DNA of 64,000 nt, from NCBI GenBank assembly GCA_031272775.1, contig JAISTB010000007.1, positions 1 through 64,000 on the forward strand. The letters run 5' to 3'. Shown here one piece after another: positions 51,305-60,189 of this stretch. The stretch comes from Fusobacteriaceae bacterium (lineage in GTDB: Bacteria > Fusobacteriota > Fusobacteriia > Fusobacteriales > Fusobacteriaceae). The notes under the pieces were generated by a model. The model made no database searches, was not told where the DNA came from, and saw only the letters and a list, made by a program, of their open reading frames with translations. Position 1 is the first letter of the stretch; each line of letters opens with the position of its first letter. The position numbers and the translations under genes were made by a program.

Positions 51305-52530
51305 CGGATATCCCCCAAAACCGTCGTGGAATAATACGCTTCGTCAAACATGTATTCGGCCGTGGCCATGACGTCTTTTCGCGTAATGGCCCGGATTTCC
51401 GCCATGACTTCCGCGATGGGGACGACCCGCCCCATGAGCATCCAGGAATTGGCCATGCGCTCCATGCGGTTTTTCGTGTTTTCCAGGCCGAAGATCAGCC
51501 CGCTCATAATCTGATTTTTGCTTTTGGCGAGTTCCGCCGCCGTGACGCCTTTTTCCCTCATGGCCTTGAACTCATCGAGGACGATGCGGGCGACTTTTTT
51601 CCAATCCTTCTTCGTCGTCCCCGCGTAGACCGTAAACAGCCCCCCCTGGGGAAACCAGCTGCCGTAGGCGTAAATGGCGTAAGCGAGCCCCAGATCCTCC
51701 CGCACTTTCTGAAAAAGCCGGGAACTCATGCCGCCGCCCATGGTGTTGCCGATGACGGCCGAAACATACCATTTGTCGTCGATGATCGAAAGGTCCCGGG
51801 TGTTGACGCACAGGTGAATCTGGTTCGTCTTTTTCTTTATTATATTCTCTTTTTTCAAAACTGTAAATCCTTCGCTCACATTTCTTTTTGGCGAAGGGTT
51901 TTTGTACTTGCCGAGCTGCCGCTCCAGGCAGTCCTGGATTTCCGCGAATTCGATCTTCCCGGCAACCGATACCAGCATGTTTTCAGGCGTATAGGTCTCT
52001 TTATGGTATTTCCGGAAGGCCTCCTCCGTAATGCCTTTGAGGCTCGCCTCGGTCCCGATCACGGAGTTGCCGTAGACTCCGGCCAGCGCGAAGCGCGCGT
52101 TTTCATCGTGTATGGTCTCCTCGGGGATGTCCTCGTACATATGGATTTCCTCGATAATGACGTTTCTTTCCTTTTCGAGCTCTTCGGGCGGGAAAATGGA
52201 GCGGGTCAGAATATCGGAGAGAATGTCGATTCCGGTTTTGATCGTCTCCGGCAGCATCTTCACATAATATACAGTTTTGGTCTTGCTTGTGTAGGCGTTG
52301 ATCATGCCCCCTTCCCGGTCGATGGCCTCCGAAATTTCCTTTGCCGTCCGCTTTTTCGTGCCTTTGAACATCATATGCTCAAGATAGTGGGAAACGCCGC
52401 TTTCTTCGGGTTTTTCATAGACGGCGCCCGTCCGGACGAAGACGCCGAGGCAGACGCTTTCAACGCCCGGGATTCTTTCCATCAGAAGGGTAATGCCGTT
52501 TTGGAGTTTTGTCACTTTGAGATTTTTCAT
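51301..52530 (-). CDS. M16-family zinc metallopeptidase (processing-protease type)
   Basis: 409 residues, M16B size. The inverted zinc motif HYLEH (near 49-53, in SHYLEHMMFKGT) and the distal glutamate in ERNVIIEEIHMYEDIPEE complete the active site; the second domain ends with MERMANSWMLMG and KDVMATAEYMF. Homologues next to dut are common in Firmicutes and Fusobacteria; physiological substrate unknown. ATG at 52530 shares one base with the lptG stop (TGATG). Confidence 0.92.
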   Translation of the reverse strand: MKNLKVTKLQNGITLLMERIPGVESVCLGVFVRTGAVYEKPEESGVSHYLEHMMFKGTKKRTAKEISEAIDREGGMINAYTSKTKTVYYVKMLPETIKTGIDILSDILTRSIFPPEELEKERNVIIEEIHMYEDIPEETIHDENARFALAGVYGNSVIGTEASLKGITEEAFRKYHKETYTPENMLVSVAGKIEFAEIQDCLERQLGKYKNPSPKRNVSEGFTVLKKENIIKKKTNQIHLCVNTRDLSIIDDKWYVSAVIGNTMGGGMSSRLFQKVREDLGLAYAIYAYGSWFPQGGLFTVYAGTTKKDWKKVARIVLDEFKAMREKGVTAAELAKSKNQIMSGLIFGLENTKNRMERMANSWMLMGRVVPIAEVMAEIRAITRKDVMATAEYMFDEAYYSTTVLGDIR

Positions 52531-53618
52531 CAATATTCCGCCCTTTTCATAAAATAGACGCCGACCAGCAAAAACAGGATATTGGGGATCCAGCCGGCCA
52601 CAAAGGCGTCAATCATGCCGTTTTTGCTGTAAGATTCGAATATCCCCTGCACAACGTAATAGCCGTAGCCGAAGCAAAGACAGAGCGCGATGCTGATGGC
52701 CGACGTGCTCCTGACATAGCGGCTCCCGAGGGCAAGGCCCAGAAATACGCAGATGAAGCTGCTGAAGGGGAAGGAATAGCGTTTCCCCAGCTCGACCATG
52801 ATCTGCCGCGTATCGCTTCCGGTGGTCTTGGCGGCCTGCACGGCCTTTTTCAGCTGCGCGATGGAAAGCGTCTTCGGATTGACGTCTTCGGTAATGAACA
52901 GATCCGGCTTTTCCGTATATTTTTCATCCCGGAAGATCCCGGCGGGTTCCTCCGCCCGGGCTTCTTCCCCGCGGTAAATTTTGGCTTCCTCCAGTTCCCA
53001 GACGCCGTCCCGGAAATTGTAACTCCCCCGGGGCGCCAGGATAATGCGCTCCCGTTTGTTGAAGTCCTTATTCAAGTCAATAATGACAATATTTTCCCCT
53101 TCGCCGGTGATCCGGTTGATCTTCCCCATATAATAGATATGGCCGCCCTTTTCGCCCCGCACAAAGGCCCGCTCTTTTGTGGTGACGACCTTTTGGAGCC
53201 CGTCTCGGTCGCCGGAGCTCCGCAGGCGGTAATTTTCCCGAATCGCCCCCGGGTAGACCCTGTCATTGATCACGAAAACCCCGACGGAGATCAGGAAGGC
53301 GATCAAAATCGGAAAGAGGACGATCCGCCGGAAGCTGACGCCCGAGGTCTTGAGGGAGATCATCTCAAGGTTGGCGGCCATAGTGCTGATCGTCAAAAGA
53401 GAACCAAGCAAAACCGCGATGGGCGTCACGTCGATTACGATCTTGGGCAGCATGGACACGATGTAGGTAAGGGCTTCCGCCGCCGTAAAGCGCCCTTCGC
53501 TCACATAGCGCATGATCTTGAAAAGCTGGCTGATGATGAAGATCCCGATAAAGGCGACGAGGCTTATGGCGAAGGAGCGGATGAAATTTTTGCTCAAGTA
53601 TTTGTCAATGATTTTCAC
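52530..53618 (-). CDS. lptG: LPS export permease, LptG/LptF family (second paralogue)
   Basis: 362 residues. Three membrane helices in the first 110 residues and three in the last 90, with a periplasmic beta-jellyroll of about 170 residues between (NIVIIDLNKDFNKRERIILAPRGSYNFRDGVWELEEAKIY). With LptF and LptB it extracts lipopolysaccharide from the inner membrane. F and G paralogues are hard to separate by eye; I call this one G from its position after the other. Confidence 0.85.
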   Translation of the reverse strand: MKIIDKYLSKNFIRSFAISLVAFIGIFIISQLFKIMRYVSEGRFTAAEALTYIVSMLPKIVIDVTPIAVLLGSLLTISTMAANLEMISLKTSGVSFRRIVLFPILIAFLISVGVFVINDRVYPGAIRENYRLRSSGDRDGLQKVVTTKERAFVRGEKGGHIYYMGKINRITGEGENIVIIDLNKDFNKRERIILAPRGSYNFRDGVWELEEAKIYRGEEARAEEPAGIFRDEKYTEKPDLFITEDVNPKTLSIAQLKKAVQAAKTTGSDTRQIMVELGKRYSFPFSSFICVFLGLALGSRYVRSTSAISIALCLCFGYGYYVVQGIFESYSKNGMIDAFVAGWIPNILFLLVGVYFMKRAEY

Positions 53619-53622
53619 GGCC

Positions 53623-54693
53623 TCACCTGCTCTTCCTGCGATACATCCCCGCGGTCAGGCCCAGCAGGATAACGTTGGGGAGCCACACGCCCAAAAATGG
53701 CGGGATTTTCCCTTTGTTCGCCAAAACCATGCCCATGTTGAGGATCGCGATATAGACAAACATGATCACAAGGCTGAAGGAAAAGCTGGTCCCGCGCCAG
53801 TTGCGATGATGCCCCACGGAAAGGAGTACGCCCAGAAGCCCCAGCATCAGCGTTGACAGCGGAAGCGCGATCTTTCTGTGGATTTCCACCCGGTAGGGGA
53901 GTTTTGCCGCCCCCTTCAATTGCCGCATCTCTTCGAGAATCATGCGAATGTTCATGGCCTCGATGTCTTTGATCTTGATGGCCATGGAGCCGAAATACGC
54001 GGTCAGCGGAACGCTTTTGTCCCGGAATTCCCCCCGGAGTTTCTCTCTGCCGTCGTCGTCATAGGTGTAAAATTTTGAAGACGTGATGATCATGGAGGAT
54101 TCCTTCCAGTAGGCTTCATTACCGATCAAAACCGTCGGGTATTTGTTTTTCTTTTCATTTTGGAACACGAGCACCCCTTTGGCGGTCCCCGTGGTCTTGT
54201 CCATTCTGTCTATGTAAAGGTTGTATTTTTCCACTTCGTCGATAAAGGTTTTGTCCTGCAGGTTGAACACAGGATTTTCGTAGGCCATTTTGGCCGTCAG
54301 GTACTGGAGTTTTTTGAACGAGCGGGGCACAAGGCTTTCCTGGAGGAAGAAAATAAAGAGGGTCACGACGACCGAGAGCAAAAGTACGGGCTTGAGGATG
54401 GTCCTGAGGTCGACGCCCCCGGCGTACATGGCCGTCACTTCGCTTGTCCGCGTGAATTTTGAAAAAGTCATCATGATCCCCAGAAAAAGCCCCATGGGAA
54501 TCGTCTGGGCCAGGATCGGCGGCAGGTAGAAGGACAGCATCCGCAGGATGTCCAAAAGCGATATGCCTTTGACGATAATGCTTTCCATCATGGTTACGAT
54601 AATTTCGATGATAAAAATAAACGTAAAAAGGGAGATCCCGAATAAAATCGGCATCTTCACCTCTTCCAGGATATATCGGTCGATGATTTTCAT
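53623..54693 (-). CDS. lptF: LPS export permease, LptF/LptG family (first paralogue)
   Basis: 356 residues with the same 3 + 3 helix topology and periplasmic jellyroll as its neighbour, and the same opening KIIDRYILEE. PMGLFLGIMMTFSKFTRTSEVTAMYAGGV near 65-95 is the coupling-helix region that touches LptB. The two paralogues are 4 bp apart and presumably form the LptFG heterodimer. Presence of both shows an LPS-containing outer membrane. Confidence 0.86.
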   Translation of the reverse strand: MKIIDRYILEEVKMPILFGISLFTFIFIIEIIVTMMESIIVKGISLLDILRMLSFYLPPILAQTIPMGLFLGIMMTFSKFTRTSEVTAMYAGGVDLRTILKPVLLLSVVVTLFIFFLQESLVPRSFKKLQYLTAKMAYENPVFNLQDKTFIDEVEKYNLYIDRMDKTTGTAKGVLVFQNEKKNKYPTVLIGNEAYWKESSMIITSSKFYTYDDDGREKLRGEFRDKSVPLTAYFGSMAIKIKDIEAMNIRMILEEMRQLKGAAKLPYRVEIHRKIALPLSTLMLGLLGVLLSVGHHRNWRGTSFSFSLVIMFVYIAILNMGMVLANKGKIPPFLGVWLPNVILLGLTAGMYRRKSR

Positions 54694-54717
54694 TCCTTGC
54701 TCCCTTTACGGAACAAA

Positions 54718-55242
54718 TCACAGCCTGCTCAGTTTGTCCGCCAATTTTTTGTTCCGGATCTCGTTCAATTTTTCGTTGACGATGGCCGGCAGATATTTTT
54801 CGAGGGAAGGGATCGTATCCACAAACATCTGATTCGCCCTGCTGTCTTTCGTGTAAGTCTTGACAACCTCAAAATAGTCGCTCAGGATATTGAGGATCAA
54901 TAAAAATACGGAAACGACGAAAACGCCTTTGAGGACGCCCGCGATGGCGCCCAGGAGCCGGATGACAAAGCCTTTGTCCCCCTCAAAGATCCGCTTCAGA
55001 AACTGGATGATGATCGTAATGCAAAACAGACAGATGAAAAACCCCACGGCGTAAGAGATCACGTCGCCGTTTTTTCCTGTGTCCAGTCCCATTTTTTGCA
55101 CGAATACCGGCGTCAGTTTCTTGCTCAGGAAAAAGCTTGCCACAAATCCGAAGACCGAAAGGAACTCAATGAAGATTCCGTTCCGGAACCCCAGGATCAG
55201 CGCCAATAACAACACGATGACCACGAAAATGTCCAGATACAT
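54718..55242 (-). CDS. CvpA-family membrane protein
   Basis: 174 residues, four membrane helices, with the family opening DIFVVIVLLLALILGFRNGIFIEFLSVFGFVASFFLSKKL. The family is linked to envelope homeostasis and colicin V export, but its molecular role is unknown. The C-terminus is a short soluble tail. Lies between the methyltransferase and lptF genes. Confidence 0.82.
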   Translation of the reverse strand: MYLDIFVVIVLLLALILGFRNGIFIEFLSVFGFVASFFLSKKLTPVFVQKMGLDTGKNGDVISYAVGFFICLFCITIIIQFLKRIFEGDKGFVIRLLGAIAGVLKGVFVVSVFLLILNILSDYFEVVKTYTKDSRANQMFVDTIPSLEKYLPAIVNEKLNEIRNKKLADKLSRL

Positions 55243-55257
55243 TTTTCCTCCTCTATG

Positions 55258-56433
55258 TCAGTTGATTTTCACCCATAATGCTTTTAAATAAAGCGTTTCC
55301 GGAATCTGAAGCAGCCAGGGATGATCCGCGGGCTGGTAATTGACCCCGAGAACCGCGAGGGTCTTCCGGTTTTTGGAACCGGCCATTCTTGTCACCTCCA
55401 GCAAATCCTGCAAGGTGATATAATAGGCGCAACTCATCACGCCCAGGATCCCGTCTTTTTCCAGAAGCTTCAGGGCCTCTCCGCAAAGGGCCAGAAAGAT
55501 GTCCCTCCCTCTGGGGACGTCGGTTTTTTTCTTGACGAGGGCAGGCGGATCCAAGGTTATTATATCATACTTTTCGCTTTTTTGCGAAAGGCTTTGCAAA
55601 AGGCCCAGGGCGTCCCCCTCAAGGGTCCGGAATTCGCCGGTGAATCCGTTCAGCGCGTAATTTTCCCGGGCAAGCTCCAGCGCGTGAGCGTCCTTGTCGA
55701 TGGCGACGACCTTGGCCGCGCCGTCGGCCAGCGCCCTCATGGAAAATCCGCCCGAACTCGAAAACACATCGAGAAATTTTGTCTTTTTGCTAATATGGGG
55801 GCTGATAAAGGCCCGGGAATCCCGCTGATCGAGGAAAAACCCCGTTTTTTGCCCGTTTACGAGATCAATGGCATAGCGGACGCCCCGGTCTTCCATGAGG
55901 ATCCGCGGGGGAATCTCCCCGTAGAGCACGCCTTCGCCGCCCCGTTCCCCTTCTTTGATCCGGATCTCAATATCGCTTTTTTCGTAGATTCCAAGGGGTT
56001 TGAGCGCTTTTTTGACGGCCCTCAGGATGTCTTCCCGGAAGGCCTCGACGCCATGGTTTCTGAATTGGATCGAGACATAGCGGTCGAAATAATCGATGAT
56101 CAGTCCGGGGATTCCGTCCCCTTCGGCGTAAAAGGCCCTGACGCAGTTCGTCTTTGACAAAAGCTCCCGTCGCCTTTCAAAGGCGGCGGCGATTTTTTCC
56201 GTGAACCAGGCCCCGTCGATTTTCCGCTCATCCAGCGTCAAAACCCGGATGACCGCGGCGCTTTCGGGGCTGTAGTAGCCCTTTGCGATAAAGGCCCCTT
56301 CCCGGTCCGTGACCGTGACGATCTCGCCCGGCCCGGGATCCCCCGTGAGCTTTCCGATCTCGTCGGCGTAGATATTCGGATAAAAATTGAGTATCTTTTT
56401 TTCCTTGCCCGGCAAAAGAACCGCGATTCCCAT
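55258..56433 (-). CDS. Class I rRNA methyltransferase, RlmI-like (PUA + SAM domains)
   Basis: 391 residues. N-terminal PUA domain (residues 10-80: HPWI-type region replaced by FYPNIYADEIGKL; then GYYSPESAAVIRVL), a middle domain, and a SAM-methyltransferase domain with KFLDVFSSSGGFSMRALADGA near 215, the acidic VVAIDKDAHALELARENY, and the catalytic-type LDPPALVKKK near 298. RlmI makes m5C1962 in 23S rRNA; the target cannot be assigned for certain. ATG at 56433 lies 1 bp after the alr stop; a GTG at 56442 is possible. Neither has a clear ribosome site. Confidence 0.85.
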   Translation of the reverse strand: MGIAVLLPGKEKKILNFYPNIYADEIGKLTGDPGPGEIVTVTDREGAFIAKGYYSPESAAVIRVLTLDERKIDGAWFTEKIAAAFERRRELLSKTNCVRAFYAEGDGIPGLIIDYFDRYVSIQFRNHGVEAFREDILRAVKKALKPLGIYEKSDIEIRIKEGERGGEGVLYGEIPPRILMEDRGVRYAIDLVNGQKTGFFLDQRDSRAFISPHISKKTKFLDVFSSSGGFSMRALADGAAKVVAIDKDAHALELARENYALNGFTGEFRTLEGDALGLLQSLSQKSEKYDIITLDPPALVKKKTDVPRGRDIFLALCGEALKLLEKDGILGVMSCAYYITLQDLLEVTRMAGSKNRKTLAVLGVNYQPADHPWLLQIPETLYLKALWVKIN

Positions 56434-56434
56434 G

Positions 56435-57541
56435 TCATTCACTGATCCATTTGACGGTCTTGTAGGGTTTTCCCCCCTCGTAGTACACCCGGTAGACCCT
56501 GCGGCCGATGCCGGTCATGATCTCCCAGCTGCACGCGCTGGGGCTCTTGATGTCGCCGATGAGTTCGTCGGTATAGACCGTCGCCTCTTCTCCGACCCCT
56601 ACTTTTTGCGCGATCTCGGGAGGGAGCTTCACCATGGTCATGTCCATGGTGATGTTGCCTACTACCGGACATTTGACGCCCTTGATCAGGATGTCGGTCT
56701 TGTTGGAGAAATCCCGCCGGAGCCCGTCCTCATAGCCTACGGAGATCGTCGCGAACGTATCTCCGGGCTCCACGTAAGCGGTCCGGGAATAGGAGATATA
56801 TGTCCGTTCGCTCACGCTTCTCTTGTAGATCACGCGTCCTTTCATGGCGAATACGCTTTTGAAGCCCGTGATCTTTTCATTGCCCAGCATGCCGTACATG
56901 CAGATCCCGGGCCTGACGGCGTTGCCCTCGATGACCTTGGAATAGCGGACAATGCCGCCGCTGTTGAAAATGTGGCTGTAGCGGACGTCCTTTCCCCGGG
57001 AAAGCTCCCGGAAAAGGGCGATCTGCCTGAGCGTGTGGCTGTGGGCCTCTCTGGTCATGACGTCGGCTGAGCTCAGATGCGAGTAGACGCCGGTGACGTC
57101 CAGCCCCGCCTCAACGCAGTAATCCCAGGCCGTCTGAAACTCCCCTGGCACAAAGCCCACCCGGCCCATGCCCGTATCGACCTTGAGCTGGATCTTGGCC
57201 GGCAGCTTATTTTCCCGGATGAAACGCAGCTCATCCATGGTATTGACGCTGACATGAAAGCCCCGGGCCACGGCCGCTTTGATCTCATCCTCAAACATGG
57301 CCCCGAGGACTAGAATTTCGGCCTTGACCCCGCTTTGGACGAGCTCGAGTCCCTCTTCATAGTTGGCGACCGCGAATACCCGGACGCCGAATTCCGACAA
57401 TTTCCGGACCATTTCCACCGCGCCCAGTCCGTAGCAGTTGGATTTCACAACGGCTATGATTTCGCGCTTTCCGCATAATCCCCTTATTTTATCAAGATTT
57501 GCTTTCAGATGGTCCGCGTCGATTTCAATCCACACCCTCAT
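56435..57541 (-). CDS. alr: Alanine racemase
   Basis: 368 residues. The PLP lysine is in VVKSNCYGLG (near 32-41), a variant of the usual VVKANAYGHG. MRVWIEIDADHLKANL start, VDTGMGRVGF, AVRPGICMYG, and the second active-site tyrosine in ISVGYEDGLRRDFSN are intact. It supplies D-alanine for peptidoglycan. Its position between secF and the methyltransferase gene is only operon membership. Confidence 0.94.
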   Translation of the reverse strand: MRVWIEIDADHLKANLDKIRGLCGKREIIAVVKSNCYGLGAVEMVRKLSEFGVRVFAVANYEEGLELVQSGVKAEILVLGAMFEDEIKAAVARGFHVSVNTMDELRFIRENKLPAKIQLKVDTGMGRVGFVPGEFQTAWDYCVEAGLDVTGVYSHLSSADVMTREAHSHTLRQIALFRELSRGKDVRYSHIFNSGGIVRYSKVIEGNAVRPGICMYGMLGNEKITGFKSVFAMKGRVIYKRSVSERTYISYSRTAYVEPGDTFATISVGYEDGLRRDFSNKTDILIKGVKCPVVGNITMDMTMVKLPPEIAQKVGVGEEATVYTDELIGDIKSPSACSWEIMTGIGRRVYRVYYEGGKPYKTVKWISE

Positions 57542-57579
57542 AGGTTCTCCTTCATATTTAGACGTTACTTTGGACGGCC

Positions 57580-58512
57580 TTATACGAGAATTTTTTCCTC
57601 GGCCTCGTCTTTTTCTTTTTCATCGAATTTTTCCAGGGAATTCTTTCTGCGACCCAAGAGATAAACAATGAGCGGCGCCACGAAAATGGAGCTGTACGCG
57701 CCGCAGGTCACGCCGACCAAAAGGGCCACGATAAAGGTTCGCAGAGAATCTCCGCCGAAGATCAAAAGCGCCACGACCGCGAAAAGCGTCGTCAGCGACG
57801 TGTTGATGGAGCGGCGCAGACACTGGTCCACGCTGTTTTCGATGATTTGCTCGATGGTCAGGCGGCTCCGTCTGCGGCTCGCGAGATTCTCCCGGATCCG
57901 GTCGAAGATAACGATCGTGTCGTTGATGGAATAGCCCACGATGGTCAGGATCGCCGCGATAAAGGGCGTATTGACCTCGTAGCCGAGGATGGACACGAGC
58001 CCCAGAGCCAGGATCACGTCATGCAACAGGGCCACAATGGAGCCTATCGAAAAGATAAATTCAAAGCGGAACGTGATATAGAGTACGATCAGGACGGATC
58101 CGACCGCAAGGGAGATGAGCGCCGCGTATTTGAGCTCTTCCCCGATACTGGCCCCGACTTTTTCGATCTTGTCAATGCTGTAGTTCCCCTGGGATTTGAG
58201 ATTTTCCAAAACCGTTTCCTTTTCGTCCTCGCTGATCTCCTGGGAACGCAAAATGATGATCCTGTCTTCGGATATCTGGGTTTTCCGGCTGTTGGAGCTC
58301 ATCTGGGGAATTTTGTCCCCGAGCTTGTCCAGGGATTCGTTGACGGCGGCCAAAGTCACGGGCTTTTCATAAGTCACCTGGAACAGATTTCCTCCGGAAA
58401 AGTCGATCCCGTAGTTGAGCCCCTTGAAAAATACGGCTGCCAACGCCAAAATCACGCAGACCGTGGGAATCAGCAGATAAATTTTCTTGTGTTCGATCAG
58501 TTTTAATTTCAT
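57580..58512 (-). CDS. secF: Protein translocase subunit SecF
   Basis: 310 residues, six membrane helices and one periplasmic domain. GLNYGIDFSGGNLFQV at the start, then GYSINDTIVIFDRIRENL, and ENSVDQCLRRSINTSLTTLFAVVALLIFGG are the SecF signatures. With SecD it uses the ion gradient to complete export. ATG 58512 behind GAGGAGGCG. Confidence 0.96.
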   Translation of the reverse strand: MKLKLIEHKKIYLLIPTVCVILALAAVFFKGLNYGIDFSGGNLFQVTYEKPVTLAAVNESLDKLGDKIPQMSSNSRKTQISEDRIIILRSQEISEDEKETVLENLKSQGNYSIDKIEKVGASIGEELKYAALISLAVGSVLIVLYITFRFEFIFSIGSIVALLHDVILALGLVSILGYEVNTPFIAAILTIVGYSINDTIVIFDRIRENLASRRRSRLTIEQIIENSVDQCLRRSINTSLTTLFAVVALLIFGGDSLRTFIVALLVGVTCGAYSSIFVAPLIVYLLGRRKNSLEKFDEKEKDEAEEKILV

Positions 58513-58513
58513 G

Positions 58514-59737
58514 TTACGCCTCCTCCTTGACCACGCCGAAGAATTTGATGTCGCGCAGGTTGAAGGTGCGGACAAAGATCAAAAGCAGCACTTTTGTGAT
58601 CGTAATGGCCGTAAACATCGAAGCCAGAACGCCGATGGCGAGCGTTACGGCAAAGCCCTTGATGGGCCCCGTGCCGAAGGTGAAGAGGATTACTGTCGTA
58701 ATCAACGTCGTGATGTTGGAGTCGAAGATCGACACGAAACCCTTGCTGAACCCCGCGTTGATGGCGTTCAGGATGCTGTTTCCGTGGCCCAGTTCCTCCT
58801 TGATCCGCTCAAAAATAATGACGTTGGCGTCGACGGCCATGCCCGCCGAGAGCACGAGTCCCGCGATCCCGGGAAGCGTCAGCGTCGCGTCGATAAAATT
58901 GAGAACGCCGATCGTGATGATCCCGTAGATGGCCAGGGCAAAGTCCGCCACAATACCGGGCAGGCGATAAAAGAACAACATAAAGACGCAGATCAGGATC
59001 ATGGCCAGAATCGAGGCCCGTTTGCTCTGGGCGATGGACTCTTCTCCCAAGGTAGCCCCCACGATTCGCGTCTCGGCCACTTCGGCCTTGATCGGCAAAG
59101 CGCCGGCGTTGAGCAGCGTCGCCATGGCCTTGGCCTCGTCGGGCGTATAGCGGCCGGTGATCTGGCCCCTGCCGCTGGGGATCTCGCTCTGGATCACGGG
59201 CGCGGTCTGCTCCACGCCGTCAAGGGTAATGGCCAGCTGCTTTCCGATGTTTTCTCTCGTGATGACCGCGAATTTTTCGGCCCCTTCCTGGTTCATCTCA
59301 AAGCTGATCACGGGGCGGGCCAGTTCGTCTGTCGTGACGGAAGCAGATTTGAGGGCGCTTCCGGTCAGAAGCGTCTCGCCCAGGGTCCCGTCGTCGTTTT
59401 TCAGTTTAAACTCCAAAAGGGCGGTCTTTCCGATCATTCTGACGGCCTGTTCCGTGTCCTGGATCCCGGGCAGCTCTACGATAATGCGGTTGCTCCCCGC
59501 CAGCTGCACTTCCGATTCCGCGACGCCGATCCCGTTGATCCGGCGGTCGATGACTTCCATGAGCCTGCGCATGGCGTCGGCGTCTATCTTGGTATTTTCA
59601 TCCTCGACGGCCTCCAGTACGACATAGACCCCCCCTTTCAAGTCAAGGCCCTGCTTGATGGGCTTGTGCAGCGCGAGGTAGAGGGCGCCCGCGACCACAA
59701 TGACCACAAACAGCAGTTTAATCCATAGTTTCTTCAT
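58514..59737 (-). CDS. secD: Protein translocase subunit SecD
   Basis: 407 residues, the short form found in Gram-positives and Fusobacteria (E. coli SecD has 615). KQGLDLKGGVYVVLEAV, RIIVELPGIQDTEQA, GRGQITGRYTPDEAKAMATLLNAGALP, and VLSAGMAVDANVIIFERIKEEL are diagnostic. It lies 1 bp upstream of secF, and its start (59737, GGAGGAG) is inside the last 20 bp of ruvX. Confidence 0.96.
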   Translation of the reverse strand: MKKLWIKLLFVVIVVAGALYLALHKPIKQGLDLKGGVYVVLEAVEDENTKIDADAMRRLMEVIDRRINGIGVAESEVQLAGSNRIIVELPGIQDTEQAVRMIGKTALLEFKLKNDDGTLGETLLTGSALKSASVTTDELARPVISFEMNQEGAEKFAVITRENIGKQLAITLDGVEQTAPVIQSEIPSGRGQITGRYTPDEAKAMATLLNAGALPIKAEVAETRIVGATLGEESIAQSKRASILAMILICVFMLFFYRLPGIVADFALAIYGIITIGVLNFIDATLTLPGIAGLVLSAGMAVDANVIIFERIKEELGHGNSILNAINAGFSKGFVSIFDSNITTLITTVILFTFGTGPIKGFAVTLAIGVLASMFTAITITKVLLLIFVRTFNLRDIKFFGVVKEEA

Positions 59738-60185
59738 GTTCTCCTCCAATCCGTAATTTGTTTTTTGTCCGTTCTTGTTCCAGAAAATTTTCCAGGATCA
59801 GGGCCGCCGCCAGCTTGTCAATGCGCTTTCTTTTTTCCGGCGCGCCTTTTTCCATGATTTCGTTCAATATCCTGTCCGCGGCGACGGTCGTATAGCGCTC
59901 GTCGCATTCATAAATCCGGGCTTCCGGCATGGCCTCTTTCAGTTTCGCGAGAAAGGCCCGCACTTTTTCCGCCTGCCTTTTTTCGGTCCCGTCAAGGCTT
60001 TTGGGTATGCCCGCCACGATATCCGCGATCCCTTCCTCAAGGCAGATTTCGCGGATCCGCCCGACGGCTTTTTCCTTCGTCCTGTGGATCACGACAAGGG
60101 GCGTCACCACAATCCCCATAGCGTCGCATTTGGCGACGCCGATCCGAACGTCTCCGATATCGAGACCGAGGTATTTTTTCCCCAC
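59718..60185 (-). CDS. ruvX: RuvX/YqgF, RNase H-fold nuclease for rRNA processing
   Basis: 155 residues. GLDIGDVRIGVAKCD with the catalytic Asp at residue 9, GIPKSLDGTEKRQAEKVRAF, the Glu/Arg in ECDERYTT, and the last acidic position in IDKLAAALILENFLE. YqgF acts in 16S 5'-end maturation and is related to Holliday-junction resolvases. The 15-20 residue C-terminal tail is longer than usual and carries the secD start. Confidence 0.92.
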   Translation of the reverse strand: MGKKYLGLDIGDVRIGVAKCDAMGIVVTPLVVIHRTKEKAVGRIREICLEEGIADIVAGIPKSLDGTEKRQAEKVRAFLAKLKEAMPEARIYECDERYTTVAADRILNEIMEKGAPEKRKRIDKLAAALILENFLEQERTKNKLRIGGEHEETMD

Positions 60186-60189
60186 GGCC